A DNA stretch of 64,000 bases from Paracoccaceae bacterium. GTDB lineage: Bacteria > Pseudomonadota > Alphaproteobacteria > Rhodobacterales > Rhodobacteraceae. The stretch lies in assembly GCA_016744015.1 (NCBI GenBank), contig JADGFD010000016.1, positions 1 to 64,000 on the forward strand, read 5' to 3'. Position numbers and translations under genes: made by a program. Shown in pieces: positions 1 through 8,251 of the stretch. Within the stretch, counting starts at the first letter, position 1; each line of letters starts with the position of its first letter. The notes beneath the pieces are model-generated. The model ran no database searches. It worked only from the letters and a program-made list of their open reading frames with translations, and was not told the DNA's origin.

Positions 1-4
1 CATC

Positions 5-29
5 AAGCCACCCTAGGGTGGCTTTTTTT
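5..29 (+). terminator. Rho-independent terminator at the window edge
   Basis: A perfect 9-bp inverted repeat (AAGCCACCC / GGGTGGCTT with only TA between) runs straight into seven T residues. It probably ends transcription of a gene lying to the left of the window. Confidence 0.85.
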
Positions 30-198
30 GTAACCAATCCAAATTCAATCAATGATCAAATTGTCATAATTCTGTTATGCGAATCCCTTATCTCCCTCAT
101 TAAACAAACCGTAACCGGAACGGAAAAATGGCCGCGTAATTCTACTAGCGGACCCCATGAAAAATGCGGGGATTACCCAAAGGCTAGGCTAAAACTTG

Positions 199-696
199 AT
201 GAAAACAGTCACTGTGAATGACAAAATACAAAGCGGTTACACTTATACACGTGTGGTGCCTGCTGGTCGACATTTTGACATCAACTTCACACCACATTTT
301 TCTCCAAAAGAAATGTTACACCTTGGAGTGTTTGAAGGAAAATATCTGAACGACTGTACCAATGAGTTTCCTAAAGATTGGTATGTTGAGGCACAATTAA
401 GTGAAGTTGCCAATGTAGAGTGTAATTTCTTTAGGGTAAAAAGCCGTCAACCGCTTTCAGTCTGGAGGCAAAAAGGATGGATTTATGGCCCTGATCCGAG
501 AGGTTGGTTTCAATGGTACTGTCGGTACTACTTGGGACGGCGAATTGCGGGGCTAGATGAAAAACAAATCCGGCGATGGAAGGGGTTTAAACGCCACGCA
601 GGACAGATAAAAGCGAACTGCATGCCGGGTGATATTTCGTGTCGACCACGCCAAAGGCAAGGGTTGTTACAATGGTCTCACGACCCATTCATTTAA
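199..696 (+). CDS. Conserved hypothetical protein, Trp/Arg-rich
   Basis: A 165-residue protein with no signal peptide or membrane segment. The C-terminal half (about residues 85-165) is rich in W, Y, R and C, with stretches such as GPDPRGWFQWYCRYY, RRWKGFKRH and CRPRQRQGLLQW. I recall this pattern from a widespread uncharacterised family, but no biochemical role is known to me. A TTG lies directly before the ATG; the ATG at 199 is the more likely start. It stands alone between the upstream terminator and a convergent hydrolase gene, and its N-terminal half is more AT-rich than the neighbours. Confidence 0.75.
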   Translation: MKTVTVNDKIQSGYTYTRVVPAGRHFDINFTPHFSPKEMLHLGVFEGKYLNDCTNEFPKDWYVEAQLSEVANVECNFFRVKSRQPLSVWRQKGWIYGPDPRGWFQWYCRYYLGRRIAGLDEKQIRRWKGFKRHAGQIKANCMPGDISCRPRQRQGLLQWSHDPFI

Positions 697-780
697 AGTC
701 ATGCCTCCTGAAATGGCCAAAATAGGCCCGTAGGCTTATGTCTGCTAAGAGGCTATTCACACTGAGGAATGCCCACTCCT

Positions 781-1896
781 CTAATGATCTGTTTGATCTT
801 CTATGGCAGGAAGATCAATAAGGTTGAACAGCCCTACCTCCTGCGCAATTCGCATCATTTCTTGGTTAAAGGCCTCTGGATCTTCCGCTGGCACCATGTG
901 CCCCGCTGTGTCAAACCAGATGGATTCTTTATGCGGCGCCTGCAACGCATCCAGCCATGCTGCACTTAGGCGTGGTGAAACCGCGTGATCATGCTCGCCA
1001 AGCATCAGAAATATAGGTACATTCAGCGCTTTATGGCGTGTAAATGCATCATATAATTGGTTTTCTTCCCATAGATGCCCAATTGTCCAAGGCATGGCGT
1101 TAAACATCGGGAGGATGTCTGTCCATGTTGTTTCTGGTGTGGAAAGAACATCTCTAATATACCGCAGAGGCGAAGGTGGCTCAGCGTAAAATCCATTCAA
1201 CTTATATAAAAAGTCCCGTTCCCGAAGAAACTGCTCAGCCGTCCATGGCGGCGGGCCCATGGCCCTCAGTTCATTAACAATCTCTAATTCATGCTGACTG
1301 AGGGCTTTGGACAATAGCCAATTATAACCGTCAGTTTCGCTTTCCAATACATTTGTGACCTGACCCACGCCAATATAGGCTGCAACGGTTTCCGGGCGGC
1401 GTGCTATATGCTCAATGCTGATGACAGTTCCCCAAGAATGGGCCAGAAGGAGCACTTTCTCCTTGCCGAATTCAGACCGGATCCGGTCAATAAGCTCAGT
1501 GAGGTCCTGTGACATGCGTTCAATAGAAAGCGTTGAGGGATCAAGGGATTTATCAAAGCTTTTTCCCGCACCACGCTGATCCCAATATACGACAACAAAA
1601 TGCTCTTCGAGAGCGGCGTTATGGAAGCGATAGAGTGCGCGCTCTGTCATACCCGGACCACCATGAACATTGACCAGTATTGGCGCATTTCTATTTATGC
1701 CACGAATAAGCACATATTGCTCTACACCTCCAAGAGTCATCCATCTTTCTTCGGCAACCGATTGAGGAATCCTGTTTCCTTCGCTGTCAATAAAGGCAGG
1801 TGTCGAGCCATGGGATGCCCAGCATGCAAACAGGCCCAATCCGACCAAGATGGTTAGGCTGCCGATAATCAAAATTTGTCGTCCGTTTAATGGCAT
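781..1896 (-). CDS. Alpha/beta hydrolase, proline iminopeptidase-like, membrane-anchored
   Basis: A 371-residue alpha/beta-hydrolase. The N-terminus (about residues 7-27) is a hydrophobic anchor or signal segment with a Cys near its end (GLFACWAS), so export or lipidation is possible. HGGPG at about 78-82 is the oxyanion-hole motif of the proline iminopeptidase group; the nucleophile elbow is AHSWG (Ser154), Asp303 sits in GEHD and His333 in AGHMVPAEDP, giving a complete triad. The substrate cannot be told: such proteins cleave N-terminal Pro peptides, small esters or lactones. It is monocistronic and convergent with the upstream orphan gene. Confidence 0.85.
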   Translation of the reverse strand: MPLNGRQILIIGSLTILVGLGLFACWASHGSTPAFIDSEGNRIPQSVAEERWMTLGGVEQYVLIRGINRNAPILVNVHGGPGMTERALYRFHNAALEEHFVVVYWDQRGAGKSFDKSLDPSTLSIERMSQDLTELIDRIRSEFGKEKVLLLAHSWGTVISIEHIARRPETVAAYIGVGQVTNVLESETDGYNWLLSKALSQHELEIVNELRAMGPPPWTAEQFLRERDFLYKLNGFYAEPPSPLRYIRDVLSTPETTWTDILPMFNAMPWTIGHLWEENQLYDAFTRHKALNVPIFLMLGEHDHAVSPRLSAAWLDALQAPHKESIWFDTAGHMVPAEDPEAFNQEMMRIAQEVGLFNLIDLPAIEDQTDH

Positions 1897-2011
1897 CAGG
1901 CTGCCGATGCTGTTTTGAATTCCCTGATTAGGCTAACCGCTAGTCGTCATTATACCATGACCTAAATCAAAAGGTTATTGTTAAAAACACCCCGGGCCGG
2001 ACGGATCTACA

Positions 2012-2857
2012 TCAAAACAGTGGCGTTTTGGGCCGCAGATCATGGCCCAGAACCTTGCGGTTTACCAATGTGACCTGCACAAAGCTCACGTAAAGCAGTA
2101 AATACCAAGAGCCAAGCTTGGCTATGTTGGTGAAGCTGAATGCGTGGCTGCCCGCATAGAGCCATGTGCCGGTGAGCGTACCGATATTTTCCGCCAGATA
2201 AAGGAATAGGCTAGCAAGAAATGCCGCGAGAATGAACGGCATCCAGAGCCTTTGCCCGAACGGCGTAAAATAGATGCGGACACGCCAAAAAACCAGCACA
2301 GTCGCAGCAAATAGGGCATAGCGGATATCCCAAATATAGTGGTGAGTGAAGAAGTTGGCATAGATTGCTAGCGCTAGCACAATGGTCACCCAAAAGGGCG
2401 GGTATGGCTCAAACCGCATATCAAAAATGCGGATCGCACGGGCAATAAAGCTGCCTACACTGGCATACATAAAGCCTGAAAATAGTGGCACACCGCCGAT
2501 TTTGAGCAGCCCTGCCTCTGGGTAGCCCCATGAGCCCATGTGGAGCTTGAACACTTCCATAATCGTGCCGCTGATATGGAAAAGCAAAATCACTCGCGCC
2601 TCGGCCCAGCTTTCCATTTTGAAATAAAGCAGTGCGATTTGGATGCTAAGCGCATAAATTACCAAAAAATCATACCGCGCCAGCGCCGCTCCCTCGGGCC
2701 ACGCCATAGAGGTTATAATGATCGCCAGCAGCATCAGCCCGGCAAAAAGGCAGGCCCATGCCATTTTTAGCCCAAACATGATGAATTCCGCCAGCCCGCG
2801 CGGCAACCGCGACCGCATAAAGTCGCCCAAACGGCGTTCAACCGATAAATTACTCAT
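2012..2857 (-). CDS. DUF817 family integral membrane protein
   Basis: A 281-residue polytopic membrane protein recognised as DUF817 by segments such as HISGTIMEVFKLHMGSWGYP, YANFFTHHYIWD and LYLAENIGTLTGTWLYAG. It has about seven or eight hydrophobic helices; function unknown. The open frame extends 161 codons further upstream, but that part lies antisense to thyX and does not look like protein; the ATG at 2857 (MSNLSVERR) follows a GGAAA-type ribosome site. It is divergent from thyX across a 60-bp gap that must hold both promoters. Confidence 0.85.
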   Translation of the reverse strand: MSNLSVERRLGDFMRSRLPRGLAEFIMFGLKMAWACLFAGLMLLAIIITSMAWPEGAALARYDFLVIYALSIQIALLYFKMESWAEARVILLFHISGTIMEVFKLHMGSWGYPEAGLLKIGGVPLFSGFMYASVGSFIARAIRIFDMRFEPYPPFWVTIVLALAIYANFFTHHYIWDIRYALFAATVLVFWRVRIYFTPFGQRLWMPFILAAFLASLFLYLAENIGTLTGTWLYAGSHAFSFTNIAKLGSWYLLLYVSFVQVTLVNRKVLGHDLRPKTPLF

Positions 2858-2917
2858 TGTGTTTCCAAAATCAATTTCAACAATATATAGTGGTGAGCAA
2901 ATCATGCCCGAGGATAT

Positions 2918-3832
2918 ATGACCATGCCAATCACCAAAGCGCAACAAGCCGAAATCAAAGCCCAGCGAGCCGAGCGCCACGAAACCCTGCGCGCCACCGC
3001 CCCCGGCATGGAGCAGCATCTTTATACCGCGCATGAGGTGCTGGACCACGGTTTTGTGCGCGTCATTGATTATATGGGCGACGATAGCGCCATCTGCCAA
3101 GCGGCCCGCGTTTCTTATGGCAAAGGCACCAAGGCCGTGACCAATGACGCCGGCCTTATCCGCTACCTCATGCGCCACTGGCACTCCACCCCGTTTGAAA
3201 TGTGCGAGATTAAGCTGCACGTAAAGCTGCCGGTATTTGTGGCGCGGCAATGGATCCGGCATCGCACGGCGAATGTAAACGAATACTCCGCCCGCTATTC
3301 GATCCTTGATCGGGAGTTTTACATACCTGCGCCGGACCACCTAAACGCGCAATCTGTCGTAAACAACCAAGGCCGCGGTGAGCTGCTGGAGGGCGAGGAA
3401 GCCGCTCGCGTGCTGCAAATCCTGAAAGATGACAGCAACCGCGCCTATGACCATTACGAGGAAATGATTTCCGACGAGGGCCAAAGCGGCCTCGCGCGGG
3501 AGCTGGCGCGGATGAATCTGCCCGCCAATGTCTATACCCAATGGTATTGGAAGGTGGACCTGCACAACCTCTTCCACTTCCTGCGCCTGCGGGCTGATAG
3601 CCACGCCCAATACGAAATTCGTGTTTACGCCGACGCCATCTGCAACATCGTGGCAGACTGGGTGCCAGCGGCCTTCGGGGCGTTTGAAGACTACCGCTTA
3701 GGCGGCGCGCAGTTCTCCGGCAAAGGCATGGAAGTGCTCCGCCGGATGCTGAAAGGCGAGGCCGTTACGCAGGATACCAGCGGTATGAGCGCTGGGGAAT
3801 GGCGGGAGCTGATGGGAAGTTTGGAGGAGTAG
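2918..3832 (+). CDS. thyX: Flavin-dependent thymidylate synthase
   Basis: A 304-residue ThyX: makes dTMP from dUMP using methylene-THF, with FAD and NADPH. The family signature RHRX7S is present at residues 114-124 ([11 protein letters not shown]). The C-terminal Arg-rich substrate region ([17 protein letters not shown]) is intact. The length is slightly above that of small ThyX enzymes because of a polar N-terminal extension. The start at 2918 is preceded by AGGA. The stop at 3832 is one base before the start of the SLATT gene, so any thyX transcript could read into the defence-like pair. Confidence 0.96.
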   Translation: MTMPITKAQQAEIKAQRAERHETLRATAPGMEQHLYTAHEVLDHGFVRVIDYMGDDSAICQAARVSYGKGTKAVTNDAGLIRYLMRHWHSTPFEMCEIKLHVKLPVFVARQWIRHRTANVNEYSARYSILDREFYIPAPDHLNAQSVVNNQGRGELLEGEEAARVLQILKDDSNRAYDHYEEMISDEGQSGLARELARMNLPANVYTQWYWKVDLHNLFHFLRLRADSHAQYEIRVYADAICNIVADWVPAAFGAFEDYRLGGAQFSGKGMEVLRRMLKGEAVTQDTSGMSAGEWRELMGSLEE

Positions 3833-3833
3833 G

Positions 3834-4322
3834 ATGAAAAAAAGCAACCTAACTAAAGAACTTTTGAGGTTAGAGGAAGATTGCACGGTGGCCTCAAAGG
3901 CGCATTTTAATGCGTGTGATAGACTTGGCTCAGTAAACCTAACCCTCGGCGTATTAGCAATTGCAGGCGCAGGTTTTGCAGGAGCCGCCTCTTCGTTTAA
4001 TTGGGTGACACCTATTGTTATTGCGTCGTTTCTTACCGGAATCTCTTCGGCATTGCTAACTTTCCTGAATCCTTCAGAGAGTGCAACGAGGCACAAATCT
4101 GCTGGAGATTCACTTTTAGAAGTAAAAAATGATGCCAGAATTATTCGAATGTCAGTTGGGCAAAGTTCTGAATGCGATTTGAAGCTTGAGGGGCAGCTTC
4201 GTGAAATGTCGTCCAAAAAAAATGCTATCAATTCACTGAGTCCACAATATTCAACCGATGATTTCTATAAAGCAAAAATGGGAATTAGGAAGGGTGAAGC
4301 GGATTATGAGGTGGATCAATAA
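3834..4322 (+). CDS. SLATT-like two-TM effector protein
   Basis: A 162-residue protein with a polar N-terminal helix (about 1-30), two adjacent hydrophobic helices (about 34-55 and 58-78) and a charged C-terminal cytoplasmic tail. This layout, together with a CD-NTase gene directly downstream, matches SLATT domains (SMODS and SLOG associating 2TM effectors), which are predicted to permeabilise the membrane once a nucleotide signal binds. That role is inference here. The start has a strong GGAGGAG site lying inside the end of thyX. The stop overlaps the next ATG by one base (TAATG), implying coupled translation. It is clearly more AT-rich than thyX and marR, a sign of transfer. Confidence 0.75.
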   Translation: MKKSNLTKELLRLEEDCTVASKAHFNACDRLGSVNLTLGVLAIAGAGFAGAASSFNWVTPIVIASFLTGISSALLTFLNPSESATRHKSAGDSLLEVKNDARIIRMSVGQSSECDLKLEGQLREMSSKKNAINSLSPQYSTDDFYKAKMGIRKGEADYEVDQ

Positions 4323-5095
4323 TGTCGACAAATTCCTATCTGATAGCACTTTCAAAATATGCAATATTATCGAGCGAAGAGAAAGCGTCGATCAACATTT
4401 CTATTGCGACAATTTCAGCGAGATTGAACACATTTTTTCCAAACCAGTTAGAAGATCACTTTAGATTTGGGTCTTCGGTGCGGCGAACGATTTTGCCTAG
4501 GAAGTACGATCAACGTTCAGACATAGATTACCTTGTAGTTTTCAAAGATCGGCAATTTGTCCCCCAAACCTACTTAGATCATCTAAAAAGGTTTTCAAAT
4601 TTCTATTACAAGACGTCAGTTGTTCGGCAAGACTTCCCAAGCGTAACTTTAGAATTAAATCACATAAAATTTGACCTAGTTCCGGCAATCAATGAGTGGT
4701 GGTCCGGTTACAAAATCCCGAATAGTATGGGAAACTGGATCGAAACCGATCCCAATGGTTTTTCTAAGGAGCTGGAAACAAAAAATGTCGGATGCTCTTC
4801 TTTAATCAAGCCGTGCATAAGGCTTATGAAAATTTGGAATGCAAAAGCTGGATATGTGTTCGATTCATACGATCTGGAACAACAAATCGCACAAATTGGT
4901 TTTTTTTGGGTAGAGACTAATCTGAAATCATACGTTTTCCATTCCTTTCGCAACTTGCATTTGAATATGTTTGCAGCCAATTGGAAGCATGAATCTTTAG
5001 AGAAATTAAAGAGAAAGCTTAACCGGATAGAAGAACTTAGCTTGCAGGGAAATGAGGCCAGCGCTCAGAAGGTGCTAACAGAGGTATTTATTTAG
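4322..5095 (+). CDS. CD-NTase / SMODS-type nucleotidyltransferase
   Basis: A 257-residue DNA polymerase beta-fold nucleotidyltransferase. The active site reads FGSSVRR (Gly50-Ser51), then DID (Asp67, Asp69), then a third acidic residue in KFDLVP (Asp118), the GS-X-DhD...D arrangement of CBASS cyclases and related enzymes. It is shorter than many CD-NTases, with a compact helical C-terminus. Paired with a SLATT gene it would make a cyclic or linear oligonucleotide on infection and gate the two-TM protein. The product nucleotide cannot be told. Base composition is as AT-rich as the SLATT gene. It ends 4 bp before the convergent marR stop, so the module is tightly fitted. A plain tRNA-like or MNT-type nucleotidyltransferase is the alternative. 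Confidence 0.8.
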   Translation: MSTNSYLIALSKYAILSSEEKASINISIATISARLNTFFPNQLEDHFRFGSSVRRTILPRKYDQRSDIDYLVVFKDRQFVPQTYLDHLKRFSNFYYKTSVVRQDFPSVTLELNHIKFDLVPAINEWWSGYKIPNSMGNWIETDPNGFSKELETKNVGCSSLIKPCIRLMKIWNAKAGYVFDSYDLEQQIAQIGFFWVETNLKSYVFHSFRNLHLNMFAANWKHESLEKLKRKLNRIEELSLQGNEASAQKVLTEVFI

Positions 5096-5099
5096 CACC

Positions 5100-5540
5100 C
5101 TACGGTTTTAGCGCCTCCCTCAACTCCCGAAAAATCGGGAGCATGTGCCGTATCCGCTCGGCCCCCACGGCATCCACGATATCTGTGAAAATCGGTTCTA
5201 TTGCTTGCACGGCTTGGTCGCGGGCCGCTTGGCCGGCGGGGCTGATGGTGATCCATTTTTTGCGGGCGTCGTCCCAATCTGGCCGGATGTGGATGTAGCC
5301 TTTATCGGACAGCCGGTTCATGGTGTTGGTCATCGCACCTTTGGTCACGTGCAGCATACGCGCCAGTTGCGCGGGGGTTTTTTCGCCGCCTAAATGGGCG
5401 AAGTGGTTGAGCACCGCGAAGTGGGAAAGCTCCATGCCTTCGGGCAGGGCTTTTGTGAGCTTGGTGCGGGCGAGCTGGTCAATGATGCCGATTTCGGAAA
5501 ACAGCGTAATGGCGAGGGGGTCATTGCTGAGCGTGGTCAA
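5100..5540 (-). CDS. MarR family transcriptional regulator
   Basis: A 146-residue winged-helix regulator. The recognition region is TPAQLARMLHVTKGAMTNTM followed by the wing DWDDARKKWITISPAG, typical of MarR proteins. The start is TTG at 5540, supported by GGAG seven bases upstream and by overlap with the end of the nitrilase gene. The ligand and target are unknown; in this operon (marR after nitrilase-grxC) a redox or thiol-related signal is plausible but unproven. Confidence 0.88.
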   Translation of the reverse strand: MTTLSNDPLAITLFSEIGIIDQLARTKLTKALPEGMELSHFAVLNHFAHLGGEKTPAQLARMLHVTKGAMTNTMNRLSDKGYIHIRPDWDDARKKWITISPAGQAARDQAVQAIEPIFTDIVDAVGAERIRHMLPIFRELREALKP

Positions 5541-6351
5541 GGGTGAACTCCTGATCGTGGGTCAGCGCGGGGATCTTTGCGCGGGTGTCGGAGACCAGAT
5601 TAAGGTCTAGCTCGGCAAATGTCACGCCTTCCTCAGTGCCCGCATCGGCCAGCACCTCGCCCCACGGGGAAACCACGAGCGAGTGGCCATAGGTGGCGCG
5701 CTTGGGGGAGTGCTGGCCGACCATCGCGGGGGCCAGAATAAAGCATCCGGTTTCAATGGCGCGGGCCTTCAGCAGGGTGTGCCAGTGGGCCTTGCCCGTG
5801 GGCATCGTAAAGGCGGCAGGCACCGTAAGGATTTGTGCGCCAGCCATTGCGAGGGTGCGGTGCAGCTGGGGAAAACGGAGATCATAGCAGATGGTGAGGC
5901 CGATTTTTCCGATATCGGTATCAGCCAGCACGGCGCGGTTTCCGGGCTGGAACTGTGCCGATTCGCGGTAGCTATCAAAGCCCCCCAGCGCCACGTCAAA
6001 CATGTGGATTTTATCGTAATGGGCGATGGTTTCCCCCTCGGGGGAGATCAGAAAAGAGCGGTTCAGGAAGCGCTCGCCACCGGATTTTAGCGCCAGCGAG
6101 CCGATGAGCAGCCAAAGGCTTCTGGCCTTCGCCAGCGTGCTAAGCGCCTTCAACGTCTGGTCATCTTCCTGTAGCGACAGCACCTGCTCTTGGTGGCTGC
6201 GCGAGCCGGATATGATGTTGCTGACTTCGGGGGTCAGCACAAACTGCGCGGCCCCGTCGGCGGCTTGATTTATATAGCCCAGCAGGGCCTCGGCATTGGC
6301 CGCGGGGTCGTCCCCCGCGGTAAATTGCACAAGGCCGACGCGCAGGGTCAC
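5521..6351 (-). CDS. Carbon-nitrogen hydrolase (Nit1/deaminated glutathione amidase-like)
   Basis: A 276-residue nitrilase-superfamily amidase with the catalytic triad Glu42 (LTPEVS), Lys114 (YDKIHMFDV) and Cys155 (GLTICYDLRFP). The YDKIHMFDV and CYDLRFP sequences fit the Nit1/YafV group that removes the amide of deaminated glutathione, a metabolite repair job. The neighbour grxC fits a glutathione theme. The start is GTG at 6351, overlapping the grxC stop as GTGA, so translation is probably coupled. Confidence 0.88.
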   Translation of the reverse strand: MTLRVGLVQFTAGDDPAANAEALLGYINQAADGAAQFVLTPEVSNIISGSRSHQEQVLSLQEDDQTLKALSTLAKARSLWLLIGSLALKSGGERFLNRSFLISPEGETIAHYDKIHMFDVALGGFDSYRESAQFQPGNRAVLADTDIGKIGLTICYDLRFPQLHRTLAMAGAQILTVPAAFTMPTGKAHWHTLLKARAIETGCFILAPAMVGQHSPKRATYGHSLVVSPWGEVLADAGTEEGVTFAELDLNLVSDTRAKIPALTHDQEFTLDHAQQ

Positions 6352-6605
6352 TGGGCCAGCATCGGGTCTAGCTCGCCGTCAAAATCCAGCTCGTGGAGCT
6401 CATCAGAGCCACCGACATGCGCGCCGTTAATGAAGATCTGCGGCACCGAGGTTTTACCCCCCGCGCGGTCCATCATCTCACCGCGTTTGCTGGGATTGGT
6501 GATAACGTTGGTTTCTTCAAACTCAACGCCCTTTTTCGTGAGCAGCCGCTTGGCGGCGTGGCAGAATCCGCAAAGCGGAGAGGTGTAAATTTCGACTCGG
6601 GCCAT
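6348..6605 (-). CDS. grxC: Glutaredoxin 3
   Basis: An 85-residue glutaredoxin with the active site CGFC at about residues 12-15, the cis-Pro motif TSVPQIFI and GG(S)DEL near the C-terminus. It reduces disulfides and mixed disulfides using glutathione. It sits between comF and the nitrilase gene, the usual alphaproteobacterial order, with a 4-bp overlap downstream and 3 bp from the comF stop upstream. Confidence 0.94.
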   Translation of the reverse strand: MARVEIYTSPLCGFCHAAKRLLTKKGVEFEETNVITNPSKRGEMMDRAGGKTSVPQIFINGAHVGGSDELHELDFDGELDPMLAQ

Positions 6606-6608
6606 TTT

Positions 6609-7439
6609 TTAATCCTTTACATTCGTTGCGGCGAATATAGGGATTTCTCGGCGAGGTTCAACGCGTGCCAGCACACAGATGCTCACATTTCGCGCTCCTG
6701 CAGAAAAACACGCCTCTGTGCAGGCGCTGAGCGTGGCCCCTGTGGTGAGCACATCATCTACCAAAAGCACGCGCTTTCCCTTCAATGAATCTCGGTGGCG
6801 GGGGGTGGGGGCAATGGCGGCCTTCAGGTTTTTCTGCCGCTCTATGCGGTCTTTTCCTTGCTGGGATTGGGTTTTTCGGGTGCGGCTCAAAAGATCGGGG
6901 ATGTAGGCAATGTCAGCCATCTCGGCCAGCGGCCGCGCCAGCTCGGCGGACTGGTTGAACTTGCGGTGGGCAAATCGGCTGGGGTGTAAAGGCACAGGGG
7001 CGATGATATTGGCACTGTGTAAAAGGGGCGCGGTGGCGCGGTGTAGCCACGCGGCCAGAGTCGGCGCTAGGTCCAGCCTGTCATGGCGCTTGAGGGCCAG
7101 CACCATGCGGCGGCCAGAGCCCTCATATTCCAGCACGGCAATACCCCGCTGCCAAGGTGGCGGGAAGCTGAGGCAGGTGTCACATTGTGCGCCTGTCACC
7201 TCTCCAGGCAAGGGGGCCGAGCAGGTGGTGCAGGTGGAGCCGCTAATGAAGTGGGTATCATGCCAGCAGCTAGGGCATAAACCGCCGGGTGCATCGGTGT
7301 AGGTGTCGCACACCATACAACGGGCGGGGTAGACGGTGCGGGCCATGGCGGCTATGGCGCGACGCATCCGCCCCTTTTGCTCGGGCGCAAAGGGGGGTAT
7401 AGGAGCCTTAACGAGGTTTTTAAGCAATGGTTTCTCCAT
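6609..7439 (-). CDS. ComF family phosphoribosyltransferase-like protein
   Basis: A 276-residue ComF/double zinc ribbon protein. Cys pairs (CMVC, CPSC, CTTC, CDTC) fill the N-terminal zinc ribbons, and VLLVDDVLTTGATL is the phosphoribosyltransferase PRPP loop. ComF is needed for DNA uptake in naturally competent bacteria and may process nucleotides; its chemistry is unsettled. The ATG at 7439 overlaps the divergent methyltransferase gene by 13 bp; an ATG at 7367 (MRRAIAAM) is an alternative start that would leave a 60-bp shared promoter region. Confidence 0.88.
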   Translation of the reverse strand: MEKPLLKNLVKAPIPPFAPEQKGRMRRAIAAMARTVYPARCMVCDTYTDAPGGLCPSCWHDTHFISGSTCTTCSAPLPGEVTGAQCDTCLSFPPPWQRGIAVLEYEGSGRRMVLALKRHDRLDLAPTLAAWLHRATAPLLHSANIIAPVPLHPSRFAHRKFNQSAELARPLAEMADIAYIPDLLSRTRKTQSQQGKDRIERQKNLKAAIAPTPRHRDSLKGKRVLLVDDVLTTGATLSACTEACFSAGARNVSICVLARVEPRREIPIFAATNVKD

Positions 7440-8251
7440 CCACCCTATTTGATTTGCAAGCGCGCGCGCGGTTTCGGGCGCGGGCTAAAGCGCGTGGCGT
7501 GGCAGATTTTCTGCATAAACACGCCGCGCTCCAGCTTCAGGAAAGACTGGAAGACATTAATAAATCGTTTACCAAGTCTGCTTTTGTGGGCTGGTTTCCC
7601 GAGGTTTGGCAGGATTTTGAACCGGATATTTCGGTGCTGGACGACGAAACGCTTGACTTGCCAACGCAGGCATTTGATCTCGCAGTGCATGGGTTGTGCC
7701 TACATGCGGCGAACGACCCCGTGGGCCAGTTGGTGCAAATGCGCCGTGCGCTCAAGCCTGATGGGCTATTGTTGGCGGCACTATTTGGCGGCGAAACTCT
7801 ACATGAGCTTCGATATGCTCTGGCGCAGGCTGAAGTGGTGGTTGAGGGCGGGCTTTCGCCGCGCGTGGCCCCGATGGGGGATGTGCGAGACCTTGGCGGG
7901 CTGCTTCAACGCGCGGGGCTGGCGCTGCCGGTGGCAGATGCCACCAGCTTAACAGTGACCTATGAAACGCCGCTTCACTTGATGCGAGACCTGCGGGCCA
8001 TGGGGGAAGCCAACACCATGACCGAGCGGCGCGGTGGACTTCATCGGGAGACCTTGGCGAAGGCGCTGGAGATTTACCAAACCGAATTTGGCCTGCCAGA
8101 TGGTCGCATCCCGGCAACATTTGAAATTATTTTCCTGACGGGCTGGGCACCATCTGCTACACAGCCAAAACCCCTGCGCCCCGGCTCTGCCACCGCGCGG
8201 CTGGCTGAGGCCTTGGGGACGAAAGAATTTAAAGGGTTGCCGGATGACTAA
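7427..8251 (+). CDS. SAM-dependent methyltransferase, NDUFAF5/BioC-like
   Basis: A 274-residue class I methyltransferase-fold protein. The SAM region is degenerate compared with classical enzymes (DLAVHGLCLHAANDP...LLLAALFGGETLHELR), and the segment HLMRDLRAMGEANTM is characteristic of the NDUFAF5 branch, whose eukaryotic member hydroxylates an Arg in complex I. It probably acts in complex I assembly, but this is inference from family. The stop overlaps hemH by 8 bp. GAGG lies ten bases before the ATG. Confidence 0.82.
   Translation: MVSPSTLFDLQARARFRARAKARGVADFLHKHAALQLQERLEDINKSFTKSAFVGWFPEVWQDFEPDISVLDDETLDLPTQAFDLAVHGLCLHAANDPVGQLVQMRRALKPDGLLLAALFGGETLHELRYALAQAEVVVEGGLSPRVAPMGDVRDLGGLLQRAGLALPVADATSLTVTYETPLHLMRDLRAMGEANTMTERRGGLHRETLAKALEIYQTEFGLPDGRIPATFEIIFLTGWAPSATQPKPLRPGSATARLAEALGTKEFKGLPDD

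Noticed and set aside
18-221. Open frame of 67 codons at the left edge
   Set aside because: It starts inside the terminator and overlaps the real gene at 199; no ribosome site.
2858-3340. N-terminal extension of the DUF817 frame
   Set aside because: It lies antisense to thyX, has no ribosome site at its start and reads as low-complexity basic sequence; the DUF817 similarity begins at the ATG at 2857.
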